Shown: positions 43,508 to 52,770, counted from the stretch's first letter. The stretch is DNA of 64,000 nucleotides from Bacillus sp. FJAT-28004 (GCF_001280845.1 NZ_LGHP01000002.1:1162080-1226079), one strand, 5' to 3'. Notes: generated by a model from the letters alone, not told the origin. Numbers and translations are program-made.

Positions 43508-44716
43508 ATGAAAAGATGGAGGCTGCTGCTGGCCATGCTCGTTTGTATACTGGCAACCGGCTGTTGGAACCGCGTAGAGCTGAACGATATTGCGATTATT
43601 ACTGCTACCGGCCTTGACTGGAAGGATGGGAAATGGGTGTTGTCCTATCAAGTCGTCCTTCCGCAAGCCATTTCCACTCAGAGCGCGAGCACAAGCACAG
43701 CAGCGGTCCACGTTTTTTCAACGAGAGGTGAAAGCATTCGAAGCGCGGTCAGCAAGGCGAGCCAAGAGACGTCGCGCCGTCTCTACTTCTCACATACTCA
43801 AATTGTCATTATCGGTCAGGATGCTGCTCGCAAAGGGCTTGGACCGCTCCTTGACACCTATTTGCGCAATCATGATTCCCGCGAGACGGTGAATGTTTTC
43901 TTGTCGAAGGGGAGCGCGCGCCGAATGCTGGAGCAATTGATCCCGCTTGAGAAAATTCCAGGAGCAGCCATTCAACGCATGATCAATAATGAAGAAATGA
44001 ACAGCTCTACCTTTCATCAAATGACCATTCATAAAATACTGCTGGATTTGCTTGGTACGACGCAGGCCACTGGCATACCAGGCTTAGTTGTGTCTGGTAC
44101 GAATGAGAGTGTGGACAATGCTGGACAACTCGCTTACACTAACACACCCTCCAAGGTCAGATTATTTGATTTGGGTCTCATTTCAGGTGACAAGCTGGTA
44201 GGCTGGATCAACAATGAAGAAAGCCAAGGCGTGATGTGGCTCGCAAATCAAGTGAAAAAAACGACAATTCCATTTGCATGCTCAGCGGATAAGAACGAGC
44301 AGAAACGTTCATCTATTCGCATTACTCATGCGAGAACCAATCTGACTCCCAGACCTTCAAACGGCAAATGGCTGATGGATGTGAACGTAACTGCTACTGG
44401 GACGCTGATGGAGTACAATTGCGAGGGAGATCTCACGAATCCCAAACAAATAGTGAAGCTACAAAAACGGGTTGAGGACGAGATCGTTGCTATTATGCAA
44501 AAAGGGTGGGGCGCTGTTAGCAAGTACAAAACTGATGTAATCGGTTTTGGAAGTACCATTCGCAATAAATATCCAAAGCAGTGGGCAGAAACGGCTGCTA
44601 GCTGGTCAGAGGAATTTCCAAACATCGAATTAAAGCTAAAAGTAAAGGTGAATTTGAATTCAACAGGCATGAGCGGAAGCGGGTTTAAGAAAGCGCAGGA
44701 GAAGGACGACTTATAA
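43508..44716 (+). CDS. spore germination lipoprotein subunit C (Ger(x)C family)
   Basis: C-subunit of the germinant receptor. Lipoprotein signal with lipobox LATGC at ~residues 15-20, then CWNRVELNDIAIITATGLDW, the family's signature. The mature part (402 residues total) would lie on the outer face of the spore inner membrane; beta-rich domains follow, ending with a basic charged tail. AAAGGGGGATCT precedes the ATG, and gerB starts 16 bases after its stop. Confidence 0.92.
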   Translation: MKRWRLLLAMLVCILATGCWNRVELNDIAIITATGLDWKDGKWVLSYQVVLPQAISTQSASTSTAAVHVFSTRGESIRSAVSKASQETSRRLYFSHTQIVIIGQDAARKGLGPLLDTYLRNHDSRETVNVFLSKGSARRMLEQLIPLEKIPGAAIQRMINNEEMNSSTFHQMTIHKILLDLLGTTQATGIPGLVVSGTNESVDNAGQLAYTNTPSKVRLFDLGLISGDKLVGWINNEESQGVMWLANQVKKTTIPFACSADKNEQKRSSIRITHARTNLTPRPSNGKWLMDVNVTATGTLMEYNCEGDLTNPKQIVKLQKRVEDEIVAIMQKGWGAVSKYKTDVIGFGSTIRNKYPKQWAETAASWSEEFPNIELKLKVKVNLNSTGMSGSGFKKAQEKDDL

Positions 44717-44732
44717 GCAGAAAGGAGACCCT

Positions 44733-45815
44733 ATGCAGCAGATTGGTAAAAACCAGCTTTCTATTTTGATCATCGTTTTTTTAATCGGCAGCACCCCTTT
44801 GTTCGAGCTCGGCATAAAGGCGAAGCAGGATGCTTGGCTGGCGATGACGCTTGCTGCGATTGCTGGTCTGCTGCTTATTGTCATGTATGTACGAGTACAG
44901 AAGCGTTCTCCAAATTCGGATCTTGCTGAGCTTTATGTTATGCACTTCGGAAAGTGGATCGGCGGCTTTGTCGGGCTTCTTCATGCGCTATGGTTTGCTT
45001 ATGAATCGATGCGAAACGTACGAGATGTCGGCGAGCTTACGATGACGGCGCTGCTCACCTTTACGCCGAAATGGATTGTTATGCTGCTTATTATTAGCAC
45101 CGCGGCTTATACCGTTAGTAAGGGCGTTGAAGTATTTGTCCGTGTCGTGCAGCTGCTGTTTCCGATCGCAGTGCTTAGCTATACTTTTATTATTTTGCTC
45201 TTGTTAATTGCCAGATTGCCGAAAATCACACATTTGCTGCCGATTTTGGAACATGGGATCGGGCCTGTCGTGAAGGCGGCCTTTCCGGATTTGTTATCAT
45301 TTCCGTTTGGGCAAATGGTTATTTTTTTCGTTTTTTGGAAGCACGTCAGCGAGAAAAAAATGATCGGACGTGTCACTTACAAGGCTTATGTTGGCGTATC
45401 CCTATTTCTAATTCTAATGAATGCAATTACGCTATGCGTATTGGGGCCAGAGCTATCTGGGCTTTCAGCACTGCCACTGCTTGAGGTTGTGCAGTTAATT
45501 AGTCTGGCTAATATATTGGAACGGCTTGATGTACTCGTAACACTGCTGCTTTTTATCGGTCTATATGTAAAAATGACTGCGCTATATATGGCATCGGTAT
45601 TCATGTTTAATATGATCACTGGCATAGCATACCGTTATTGTGTGCTTCCAATTGGTCTCATTATTTATGGGGCGTCGTTTATCGAACCGAATAATACCAC
45701 CCATATTTGGATCGGGCTCGATATTACGCTGAAGATTGCCCCTTTATTTCAAATCGTGCTGCCGCTGCTTATGCTTACAGTCGGAATACGCAAAAAATAT
45801 AAAAAGGCAGCATGA
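44733..45815 (+). CDS. spore germination permease subunit B (GerAB family)
   Basis: B-subunit of the germinant receptor, an amino acid-permease-like (APC fold) membrane protein that binds the germinant. Ten hydrophobic segments across 360 residues, beginning IGKNQLSILIIVFLIGSTPL. Short polar loops, basic C-terminus. GAAAGGAGA precedes the ATG. Completes the operon; no terminator is evident before the glycosyltransferase gene 98 bases downstream. Confidence 0.92.
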   Translation: MQQIGKNQLSILIIVFLIGSTPLFELGIKAKQDAWLAMTLAAIAGLLLIVMYVRVQKRSPNSDLAELYVMHFGKWIGGFVGLLHALWFAYESMRNVRDVGELTMTALLTFTPKWIVMLLIISTAAYTVSKGVEVFVRVVQLLFPIAVLSYTFIILLLLIARLPKITHLLPILEHGIGPVVKAAFPDLLSFPFGQMVIFFVFWKHVSEKKMIGRVTYKAYVGVSLFLILMNAITLCVLGPELSGLSALPLLEVVQLISLANILERLDVLVTLLLFIGLYVKMTALYMASVFMFNMITGIAYRYCVLPIGLIIYGASFIEPNNTTHIWIGLDITLKIAPLFQIVLPLLMLTVGIRKKYKKAA

Positions 45816-45913
45816 TCGAAAGTTGCCGCGCAGTGCTCACCTAAGCAGATGTTTTTACATATTTTATGGGTAAAACCGTGTGAGCCTTTTATGCTTGCTC
45901 GAGGGGGATACGC

Positions 45914-47395
45914 GTGAGTGATGCCAATAGGTGCATGACAAGCATTATTCTCGTTACCTACAATAAGCTTGAGTATACGAAACAATGTGTGGAGAGCATT
46001 CGGCGGCATACACAGCGAGGCAGCTATGAGCTGATTATTGTAGATAATGGTTCGACGGATGATACAGTGAAATGGGCAAAAAACGAAAGCGACATCATCG
46101 TGATCGACAATGGCTGCAACGCCGGTTTCCCTAAGGGCTGTAATCAGGGATTGGCTGTGGCCACGGGTGATCTGCTAATGCTGCTTAATAACGATACGAT
46201 CGTAACGCCAAGCTGGCTTGACGGACTCACCCGCTGCTTATTCAGCGATGAACGAATCGGGGCGGTCAGCCCTGTTACGAATTCGGCGTCCTATTGGACG
46301 ACGATCCCGGTCACATATACGACGCTAGAGGAAATGGAGCTATTCGCTTCGGCACTGCATGCCATTCCTGACAGAACGAAATGGGAGGATCGCGTGAAGC
46401 TGGTCGGTTATTGCCTTCTGCTGCGGAGAGAGGCATGGGAGAAAGTTGGACCGCTAGACGAGATCTTCGGTATAGGCAACTTAGAAGATGATGATTATAG
46501 CCTGCGGCTGCGGCTGGCGGGATATAAGCTGATGTTATGCGGCGATACGTTTATTCATCATCATGGCAGCGTCTCCTTTAGCTCGGAGCCGGAGCTTTAT
46601 TTGCAAACCTTCAGAAACAATACGATTGTTTTTAGGTCCAAATGGGGCTTTGACCCTGGTGATGCAACGTATATACGAATGGATTTCAGCAAAGTGATCG
46701 AGCGAGAATCACATGAGTACAAACGCGAGAATTGCTCGATTATGGAAATAGACTGTGGCTGCGGAGCTACGATTTTGCATATGAAACAGCAATTCCCATC
46801 CGCAAAATGGTATGGCGTCGAGCAAAGCGAGCTGGCGGCAAGAGTGGCAGAAGCGTCGGGAATTACGGTGTTTCGCTCGAACGATCCGGAGGAATGGAGA
46901 CTGCCTGCAGAAGGTCTGGACGGCATCATGATCGGAAATGCCCATGCTTACGGAACGCCGCAAACGATGAAGCGGCTTATTAGCTTGCTAAAGCCTGGCG
47001 GCTGGCTAGTCGGATGTTTTGCTAATCGCTATTATTTTGAGAATATTCGGCAATACTTAGATCCTTCTAATTTGAAAGCGCAGCATCAAGCAGCAATTCA
47101 GTACACAGCTCAGCAGGCGGGGCAGTTATATGTGCAAGCTGGATTTTCCTATGTCAAGGTTACGCGTGCAGAGAATAAACCGCAGGAGCAGCTCGAATAT
47201 ATTCATCTGCTAGAGCAGTTGACGTCTAAGGAAATTTCAAAGGAGCTGACAGCCGCTTATTTGCTCGTATATGGACGTATTGCATCTGTAACTCAGATAC
47301 AGGATGCTGAGGATGAGGCAGACTTAGGTGGCTCGGCAGTGGATAACGATACAGCAACGGTTGAAAGGCTGGATGAGCCACGCTGCATGAGCTGA
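45914..47395 (+). CDS. glycosyltransferase family 2 fused to a methyltransferase-like domain
   Basis: Two-domain enzyme of 493 residues. GT-A domain (~9-240): SIILVTYNKLEYTKQCVESI, IIVDNGSTDDT, and the metal-binding LMLLNNDTIV, with EDDDYSLRLRLAGYK near 200, resembling rhamnosyl/GT2 transferases of surface glycans. The second part (~270-400) opens IMEIDCGCGATILHMKQQFP and continues KWYGVEQSE, a class I SAM-binding pattern with an altered glycine motif (CGCGA). Acidic tail. GTG start 45914 after GAGGGGGATACGC. Proximity to gerA genes suggests a spore-surface glycan role, but this is inference. Confidence 0.8.
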   Translation: MSDANRCMTSIILVTYNKLEYTKQCVESIRRHTQRGSYELIIVDNGSTDDTVKWAKNESDIIVIDNGCNAGFPKGCNQGLAVATGDLLMLLNNDTIVTPSWLDGLTRCLFSDERIGAVSPVTNSASYWTTIPVTYTTLEEMELFASALHAIPDRTKWEDRVKLVGYCLLLRREAWEKVGPLDEIFGIGNLEDDDYSLRLRLAGYKLMLCGDTFIHHHGSVSFSSEPELYLQTFRNNTIVFRSKWGFDPGDATYIRMDFSKVIERESHEYKRENCSIMEIDCGCGATILHMKQQFPSAKWYGVEQSELAARVAEASGITVFRSNDPEEWRLPAEGLDGIMIGNAHAYGTPQTMKRLISLLKPGGWLVGCFANRYYFENIRQYLDPSNLKAQHQAAIQYTAQQAGQLYVQAGFSYVKVTRAENKPQEQLEYIHLLEQLTSKEISKELTAAYLLVYGRIASVTQIQDAEDEADLGGSAVDNDTATVERLDEPRCMS

Positions 47396-47530
47396 AGAGT
47401 GCCAGGCCGATGTATGTGGCAGCTGTGTGCCAAGAAACAAGGAGCGTAATGGCTTGATGATAATCATTTTCAAAAAAAACTAGCATTAAATGCGGGTTTT
47501 GCTATACAATGAATGGTATTGACGAAACCG

Positions 47531-47640
47531 AATACGTTCCGGGGAGCTGGTTAGGCCGGCTGAGAGGGGATTTTCTATACAATTCCGACCCGTTAAACCT
47601 GATCTGGATAATGCCAGCGTAGGGACAGAAGCTCTGTTTA
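47531..47640 (+). ncRNA. TPP riboswitch (THI element)
   Basis: Conserved thiamine pyrophosphate aptamer: GGGGAGC (47541), GGCTGAGAGG (47558), GACCCGTTAAACCTGATCTGG (47587-47607, in pieces) and ATGCCAGCGTAGGGA (47611). It controls the thiamine-precursor uptake genes downstream through the adjacent terminator. The gap 47396-47830 holds only this riboswitch and its expression platform. Confidence 0.95.
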
Positions 47641-47687
47641 GTAAGCAGGCGAGATCGACAAGATCAAGCATCTGCTGGTATAAACAG
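47634..47687 (+). promoter_or_regulatory. riboswitch expression platform, candidate second hairpin
   Basis: CTGTTTA (47634-47640) pairs with TAAACAG (47681-47687), enclosing GCAG/CTGC and GATC repeats. It could compete with the aptamer's 3' side or shape the path to the terminator. Confidence 0.45.
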
Positions 47688-47706
47688 CTGCACAGCCAAT
47701 GATATG

Positions 47707-47737
47707 GCGTCCTCCGGATTAGGGGGACGCTTTTTTT
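47707..47737 (+). terminator. intrinsic terminator controlled by the TPP riboswitch
   Basis: GCGTCCTCC pairs with GGGGGACGC around GGATTA, followed by seven T, about 95 bases before the first gene of the operon. Confidence 0.88.
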
Positions 47738-47830
47738 GTTGCAATTGGAATGATGCAGCCATGGAACCGGATACTACGAGGAGTCGTCACCTTATATGAA
47801 TCGAAGCATGGAGAGGGGAACAAAAGCATC

Positions 47831-48865
47831 ATGAATCAGAAAAAAGCAGGACAATTGTCGTGGAGAATCGTAGCCGCGATGCTCGTGTTCGTATTGGCGC
47901 TGGCAGGCTGTGGCGGCGGTAACAATGGCGAACAGCCGAAAGAGCAAGAGGGATCAGCGGACAAGCCGCTTGAGAAGGTGCAGGTTGTGCTCGACTGGAC
48001 GCCAAATACGAATCATACCGGAATTTATGTGGCTAGAGATAAAGGTTTTTTCAAGGAGCAGGGTCTGGATGTAGAAATTATTCAACCAGGACAAAGTGGC
48101 GCAGATCAAATGGTCGCATCGGGCAATGTGCAGTTTGGTGTGAGCTATCAGGAGTCAGTAACGATGGCTAGAATTGCTGGCGTACCGCTCGTGTCGATCG
48201 CAGCAGTCATTCAGCACAACACTTCAGGCTTCGCTTCTCCGCTAGCAAAGGGAATCGATTCACCTGAGAAATTCGAAGGTAAAACCTATGGCGGCTGGGG
48301 CGCTCCTGTCGAGGAGGCGGTCATTCAATCGCTTATGCAGGAGAAGGGTGCAGATGTGAGCAAAGTAAACATCATGAGCATCGGTGACAGCGACTTCTTT
48401 ACGGCGGTGAAACGCGATATTGACTTTGCGTGGATTTACTATGCGTGGACAGGCGTGGAAGCAGAGCTGCGCGGCGAAAAGATCAATATGGTTTATTTGA
48501 CCGATTACAGCGACAAACTGGATTACTATACGCCAGTGATTGCGACGAATGAAACGATGATTAAGGATAAACCGGAAGTGGTCAAAGCGTTTACTGCTGC
48601 AGTGTCAAAAGGTTACCAATACGCGATAAGCAATCCAGATGACGCAGCAGAGATATTAATTAAAGCGGAGCCGGATTTGAATGCGGAGCTTGTGCGCGCC
48701 AGTCAAAAATGGTTAAGCTCGAAATATCAGGATGACGCACCGCGCTGGGGCGAACAGAAGCTAAGCGTATGGGAAAACTACGCAACCTGGATGTATGAGC
48801 ACAAGCTGCTTGAGAAGGAGCTTGAAGCGGAGAAGGCATTTACGAATGAGTTTTTACCAGAATAA
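47831..48865 (+). CDS. thiY: ThiY-like thiamine-pyrimidine precursor binding lipoprotein
   Basis: ABC-transporter substrate-binding protein of the NMT1/THI5-like fold. Lipobox LALAGC near residue 35, then VQVVLDWTPNTNHTGIYVAR, the segment shared by ThiY proteins that bind N-formyl-4-amino-5-aminomethyl-2-methylpyrimidine. Anchored outside the membrane. ATG 47831 follows AGAGGGGAAC; upstream in-frame starts at 47750 overlap the riboswitch leader. First gene of a TPP-controlled operon with permease and ATPase. Confidence 0.85.
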   Translation: MNQKKAGQLSWRIVAAMLVFVLALAGCGGGNNGEQPKEQEGSADKPLEKVQVVLDWTPNTNHTGIYVARDKGFFKEQGLDVEIIQPGQSGADQMVASGNVQFGVSYQESVTMARIAGVPLVSIAAVIQHNTSGFASPLAKGIDSPEKFEGKTYGGWGAPVEEAVIQSLMQEKGADVSKVNIMSIGDSDFFTAVKRDIDFAWIYYAWTGVEAELRGEKINMVYLTDYSDKLDYYTPVIATNETMIKDKPEVVKAFTAAVSKGYQYAISNPDDAAEILIKAEPDLNAELVRASQKWLSSKYQDDAPRWGEQKLSVWENYATWMYEHKLLEKELEAEKAFTNEFLPE

Positions 48866-48934
48866 GCAATTTGAACATACGGGAGGGCGGCAAAGTCCGC
48901 TCTCACTTACAACGATGAGAAAGAAGGAAATCAA

Positions 48935-49237
48935 ATGGCAAACGCATTAGTAAGCATTCAAATACTACCCACAACGCCAGGCGGTGAAAGTGTTATTCCT
49001 TACGTAGATCGTGCAATTGAAATCATTAAAGCGGCGGGTGTTCCTTACCGTGTAGCACCGCTCGAAACGACGATGGAAGGTGAGCTGAGCCATCTGCTTA
49101 GCGTCGTGCAGTCGATGAGCGAGGCAATGGCGGAGATGGGCTGCCCATCCGTTATTTCACAAATTAAAATTTATTACAATCCGGCAAACGGCGCTTCAAT
49201 GGGCAGGCTGCTGGAGAAATATCCAGATGGGCAATAA
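48935..49237 (+). CDS. MTH1187-family thiamine-binding protein
   Basis: A 100-residue ferredoxin-like fold protein of the DUF77/MTH1187 family: VSIQILPTTPGG at the start, VPYRVAPLETTMEGEL in the middle. Relatives such as YkoF bind thiamine or its pyrimidine part. It is cytosolic with no signal peptide, so it may hold or deliver the imported precursor, or sense thiamine. Lies between binding protein and permease under the TPP riboswitch and overlaps the permease gene by 11 bases. Confidence 0.85.
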   Translation: MANALVSIQILPTTPGGESVIPYVDRAIEIIKAAGVPYRVAPLETTMEGELSHLLSVVQSMSEAMAEMGCPSVISQIKIYYNPANGASMGRLLEKYPDGQ

Positions 49238-50000
49238 GAAATCGATTTGGTCGAAAATATGGCAGCCAGCATCCTTGCTTATCGTGCTGCTCGCCTGCTG
49301 GCAGGCAGCTGCATGGCTCGGATTATTTCAACAATGGATGTTTCCATCACCAATTTCAATTGTGCAGGAGGCCATCCATATTTGGCCGAGGTTAATGATG
49401 CATACGGGAGCGACGGTAAAAATCATGCTGCTCGGCTTTGTGGGAGGATCGGCGGTGGGCTTCGTGCTCGCCGCTTTGCTGCATTTAATTCCCGGGGTTC
49501 GATCGGCAGTATACCCCTTGCTCGTGCTGTCGCAAAACGTTCCCATCATTGCGATCGCTCCTATTTTGACGATGCTGCTAGGTTATGGAATGCTGCCAAA
49601 GGTGCTGCTTGTGATCATGGTGTGTTTCTTCCCGATCACGGTTGCCATGCTGAGCGGCCTCATGAACACCGATGCGCAGCTTCGTAATTATTTGCAAATG
49701 ATCGGCATTCGCAAATGGCAGCTGTTTTGGAGATTGGAGCTTCCTCATGCGATTGTTCATTTGTTTTCCGGCTTAAAAATTGCGGCCTCTTACAGCGTGC
49801 TCAGTGCAGTTGTCGCCGAATGGATAGGCACGAACAAAGGACTTGGCGCATTTATGATCATCTCGTTCAAAGGCTTTATGCCTGATCGTGTGTTTGCAGC
49901 AGTTATCATTATTGTTGCGATCAGCTTGACGTTGTTTGGGCTAATAACCTTAGCGGAGCGTCTCGTCATTCGCTGGCGCCCTGAGAAAGAGGTGAGCTGA
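49227..50000 (+). CDS. thiX: ThiX-like ABC transporter permease
   Basis: Membrane component of the precursor importer, 257 residues and about six membrane segments (SLLIVLLACWQAAAWLG first). The ABC-contact loop is visible as YLQMIGIRKWQLFWRLELPHA near residue 160, matching the EAA motif of the SsuC/TauC/ThiX group. Starts inside the previous gene's end; the ATPase gene begins two bases after its stop. Confidence 0.88.
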   Translation: MGNKKSIWSKIWQPASLLIVLLACWQAAAWLGLFQQWMFPSPISIVQEAIHIWPRLMMHTGATVKIMLLGFVGGSAVGFVLAALLHLIPGVRSAVYPLLVLSQNVPIIAIAPILTMLLGYGMLPKVLLVIMVCFFPITVAMLSGLMNTDAQLRNYLQMIGIRKWQLFWRLELPHAIVHLFSGLKIAASYSVLSAVVAEWIGTNKGLGAFMIISFKGFMPDRVFAAVIIIVAISLTLFGLITLAERLVIRWRPEKEVS

Positions 50001-50002
50001 CA

Positions 50003-50800
50003 GTGAGTAATCGTGCTGAACGTGATTCAGTGACACTTCGAGCGCAAAATATTCGAAAGCAGTTTGGCAAAGGACAAATGAGCAAAGAGGTGCTAGGCGG
50101 GTTATCCTTTACGATAGCAGATGGAGAGTTCGTATCGATTGTGGGACCATCCGGCAGCGGAAAAACAACCCTGTTTCAAATTATCGGCGGCTTGGAGCGT
50201 CCTACGGAAGGCGAGATTTGGATCGATGACAAGCAAACGACGGGCGAACGCGGACATATTTCTTATATGCCGCAGCAATCGTCGCTGCTCCCATGGCAAA
50301 CCGTCGCAGGCAATATAGAGTTGTCGCTTACGATCTCCGGCGTTGATAGAAAACTCGCGAAGGCGAGGACAAAGGAATGGCTGGAGCGAATCGAACTGCA
50401 GGAATATGCGGATTCTTATCCACATGTGTTGTCTGGGGGTATGCAGCAGCGGGTTTCTTTCCTCCGGGCACTGCTTGCACCGCAGCGCTTGATGCTGCTG
50501 GATGAACCGTTTGGCGCACTGGATGCTTTGACACGGCAGCAAATGCAGCAGTGGCTTATGTCGATCTGGGAGCTAAACCGGAGATCGGTGCTGCTCGTTA
50601 CGCATAGCATTGAAGAAGCTTTGTTTCTATCAGATCGGATTATCGTGCTGTCTGCATCACCGGCTGTGGTGCTGGAGGAATTCCAAGTGCCTTTCGAGCG
50701 TCCGCGTCATGAGTCGCTATGGTCGGACCCGCAGTTTTATGCTATGAAGCAGCGCATTTATGAGCTGCTTAAGACTGGTGCGAAGGAAGGAAGCATATAG
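50003..50800 (+). CDS. thiZ: ThiZ-like ABC transporter ATPase
   Basis: Cytosolic ATPase driving the importer. Walker A GPSGSGKTT at ~residues 48-56, Q-loop PQQSSLLPW, signature LSGGMQQR, Walker B LMLLDEPFGALDAL and switch His in VTHS. 265 residues. GTG 50003 follows GAGGTGA. The next gene starts on the base after its stop codon. Confidence 0.9.
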   Translation: MSNRAERDSVTLRAQNIRKQFGKGQMSKEVLGGLSFTIADGEFVSIVGPSGSGKTTLFQIIGGLERPTEGEIWIDDKQTTGERGHISYMPQQSSLLPWQTVAGNIELSLTISGVDRKLAKARTKEWLERIELQEYADSYPHVLSGGMQQRVSFLRALLAPQRLMLLDEPFGALDALTRQQMQQWLMSIWELNRRSVLLVTHSIEEALFLSDRIIVLSASPAVVLEEFQVPFERPRHESLWSDPQFYAMKQRIYELLKTGAKEGSI

Positions 50801-51667
50801 ATGGCGATAGAAACAGGCAATGGACTGTGCGAGGGGCAATTGTCCTCAGTGTCTTCTCAGCAAGTGGGCACATGCATAGACGCACATATTCACATTGATT
50901 TGTATGAGGCAGAACTGCGCGAAGAGCTTCTGGAGCGTGCGTTCACTGAAGGCGTTGCAGCTGTGGTTGCAGTCTCCATGCATTTGGAATCGGCCATTGT
51001 GAATCGTGAAATAGCCCTTCGTTACGCAGGACGGGTGCATCCGGCTTATGGTTTCCATCCGGAACAGCCTATACCTGCTGCGAAGGAGCTTGATGAACTA
51101 TTCGAATGGATTCGTTTGCGTCATGAAGCGGGGGAATCGTTTGCAATTGGAGAAGTAGGGCTGCCGTATTATACGCGGACAGAAGTGGAGCAAGCTGAGG
51201 TTGACATGTTTTTTGACGAAAAGCCGTATTTGCAGCTGCTGGATCGCTTCGCCGCGCTAGCAGCGGAGCTGGATCGTCCGCTGGTGCTGCATGCGGTATA
51301 TGAGGATGCCAGCAAAGCTTGCGATATTATGGGGCGGCATGGCGTTCGCAGAGCGCACTTTCATTGGTTCAAGGGCGATACTGAGGTTATACGCCGAATG
51401 GCGGCAAGCGGCTATATGGTTTCGGTTACGCCAGACATAGCTTACGAGGCAGAAATACAGCAGCTTGTGAGGCAGTATCCGATTGAGCTGCTGATGGTGG
51501 AAACGGATGGACCATGGCCTTTCGAGGGAATATATGCGGGTCAGCAGACCCGGCCTGCAATGGCTGTCGAAGCAGCAAAGCACATTGCGAATGTCAAGCA
51601 GTTGCCAGCGGAGCAAGTTGCGGAAATATTGCTTGCAAATACGCGCCGCTTTTATGGAATCATATAG
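50801..51667 (+). CDS. TatD-family metal-dependent hydrolase in the thiamine operon
   Basis: A 288-residue amidohydrolase-fold enzyme of the TatD group. Metal ligands: CIDAHIHID (~26-33), GEVGLPYY (~113, Glu), VLHAVYED (His), RAHFHWFKGD (His) and METDGPWPFE (Asp). TatD proteins are mostly metal-dependent nucleases, but this one is divergent and immediately follows the ABC genes of a TPP-controlled operon with zero spacing. It may therefore hydrolyse a salvaged pyrimidine, in place of YlmB. Ends before a strong terminator. Confidence 0.8.
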   Translation: MAIETGNGLCEGQLSSVSSQQVGTCIDAHIHIDLYEAELREELLERAFTEGVAAVVAVSMHLESAIVNREIALRYAGRVHPAYGFHPEQPIPAAKELDELFEWIRLRHEAGESFAIGEVGLPYYTRTEVEQAEVDMFFDEKPYLQLLDRFAALAAELDRPLVLHAVYEDASKACDIMGRHGVRRAHFHWFKGDTEVIRRMAASGYMVSVTPDIAYEAEIQQLVRQYPIELLMVETDGPWPFEGIYAGQQTRPAMAVEAAKHIANVKQLPAEQVAEILLANTRRFYGII

Positions 51668-51690
51668 TGTTCAATTCATACGGATAATAA

Positions 51691-51733
51691 GGCCGCTCCA
51701 TCAGAATGAATGATCTGAGGGGCGGCCCTTTTA
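51691..51733 (+). terminator. terminator of the thiamine uptake operon
   Basis: GGCCGCTCCATCAGA pairs with TCTGAGGGGCGGCC, followed by CTTTTA. Confidence 0.85.
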
Positions 51734-51869
51734 TATTAGACTGCGCTTGATTGATTGAGCGACCTTTCATACCACTTTGTCCATTGCCTCTTACTCTTTC
51801 ACTGCATACAAAGATAAGGACAGGGTATGAGATTACAAGGCAATGTGGACGGCAGAAGGGAGGCAGACG

Positions 51870-52643
51870 ATGGCAAAGCTGACGAAACAACAATTTATTG
51901 AGAAATTAGCGCCGACGGTTATAAGAATAAAGCGAGAAGGATCAACGATGTTTCCATCTGTGCGCTTAGCGCAAAATCTACTCGAAACTGGCGGGGTTAT
52001 TCACTCCTGGTACAACTTGGGCGGTATCAAGGTTGGCAGTGGACAGACGAATGCTTATTGGCACGGAGAAGCAGTCGTAAAGGGAACATGGGAGGTCATC
52101 GATGGGCGTAACGAGAGTATTCGCGCTGCTTTCCGAGCCTATAAGAGCGTCTATCATTTTTATATGGATTTGGATTTGCTGCTGGCAACCCCACGCTATG
52201 AGCGTGTTCGAAGGGCGCTCACGCCTGAACAGCAAGCAGACATGCTGCTTGCTTGCGGCTATGCGACAGATCCGGCTTATCCAGCCAAATTAAAGGCCAT
52301 TATCGTGCAGTATGGGTTGAAAAAATATGATGCCTTCGGCAGCACACCGCTGCCGAAGCCGGAGAAGCTGAAGGAAGCAGAGCTCGTCGTTGTTTTGTAC
52401 AAGGGAGAGGTTATTTCAGATGGCTACTTGCTCAAAGGTACAACTTGGGTTCCGGCTAGGCTGCTTGGTGAAGCGCTTGGAGCGAAAATTGATTGGACGG
52501 GTAAGAAGGTTACTGTAAACGGTAAAGAGCTTGAATCGATTTTGTCCGAAGCGACAGGTTATGTTCAAATAAGAGAACTGTCAGCAGAGCTTGGGTTAAC
52601 CGCCAGTTGGGAACCTGCTGCGAGAGTCATACTGCTGTCGTAG
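51870..52643 (+). CDS. glucosaminidase-domain protein with C-terminal stalk domain, no signal peptide
   Basis: N-terminal mannosyl-glycoprotein endo-beta-N-acetylglucosaminidase-type domain (~5-150), the fold of FlgJ and LytG: QFIEKLAPTVIRI, PSVRLAQNLLETGG (catalytic Glu region), WYNLGGIKVG, FRAYKSVYHFYMDLD. The C-terminal ~75 residues (LYKGEVISDGYLLKGTTWVP, VRELSAELG-like repeats) match the copper amine oxidase N-terminal-like stalk common in Paenibacillus envelope proteins. No signal peptide is seen with ATG 51870 (GGGAGG upstream) nor in the nine upstream codons. Export may be non-classical or by lysis. Confidence 0.82.
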   Translation: MAKLTKQQFIEKLAPTVIRIKREGSTMFPSVRLAQNLLETGGVIHSWYNLGGIKVGSGQTNAYWHGEAVVKGTWEVIDGRNESIRAAFRAYKSVYHFYMDLDLLLATPRYERVRRALTPEQQADMLLACGYATDPAYPAKLKAIIVQYGLKKYDAFGSTPLPKPEKLKEAELVVVLYKGEVISDGYLLKGTTWVPARLLGEALGAKIDWTGKKVTVNGKELESILSEATGYVQIRELSAELGLTASWEPAARVILLS

Positions 52644-52697
52644 GAGAAAGTAGCTAATCCAGCGATTTAAGCTTCAATTGTCATTCACAAATAAGCG

Positions 52698-52735
52698 AAA
52701 AGCCAGCGGATAACCCGTTGGCTTTTCTTTTTGTG
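52698..52735. terminator. terminator after the glucosaminidase gene
   Basis: AAAAGCCAGCGG pairs with CGTTGGCTTTT, followed by CTTTTTG. Confidence 0.8.
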
Positions 52736-52770
52736 GCGCAGTTTAAAAGCAATGCTATGGAATGAGCAGA

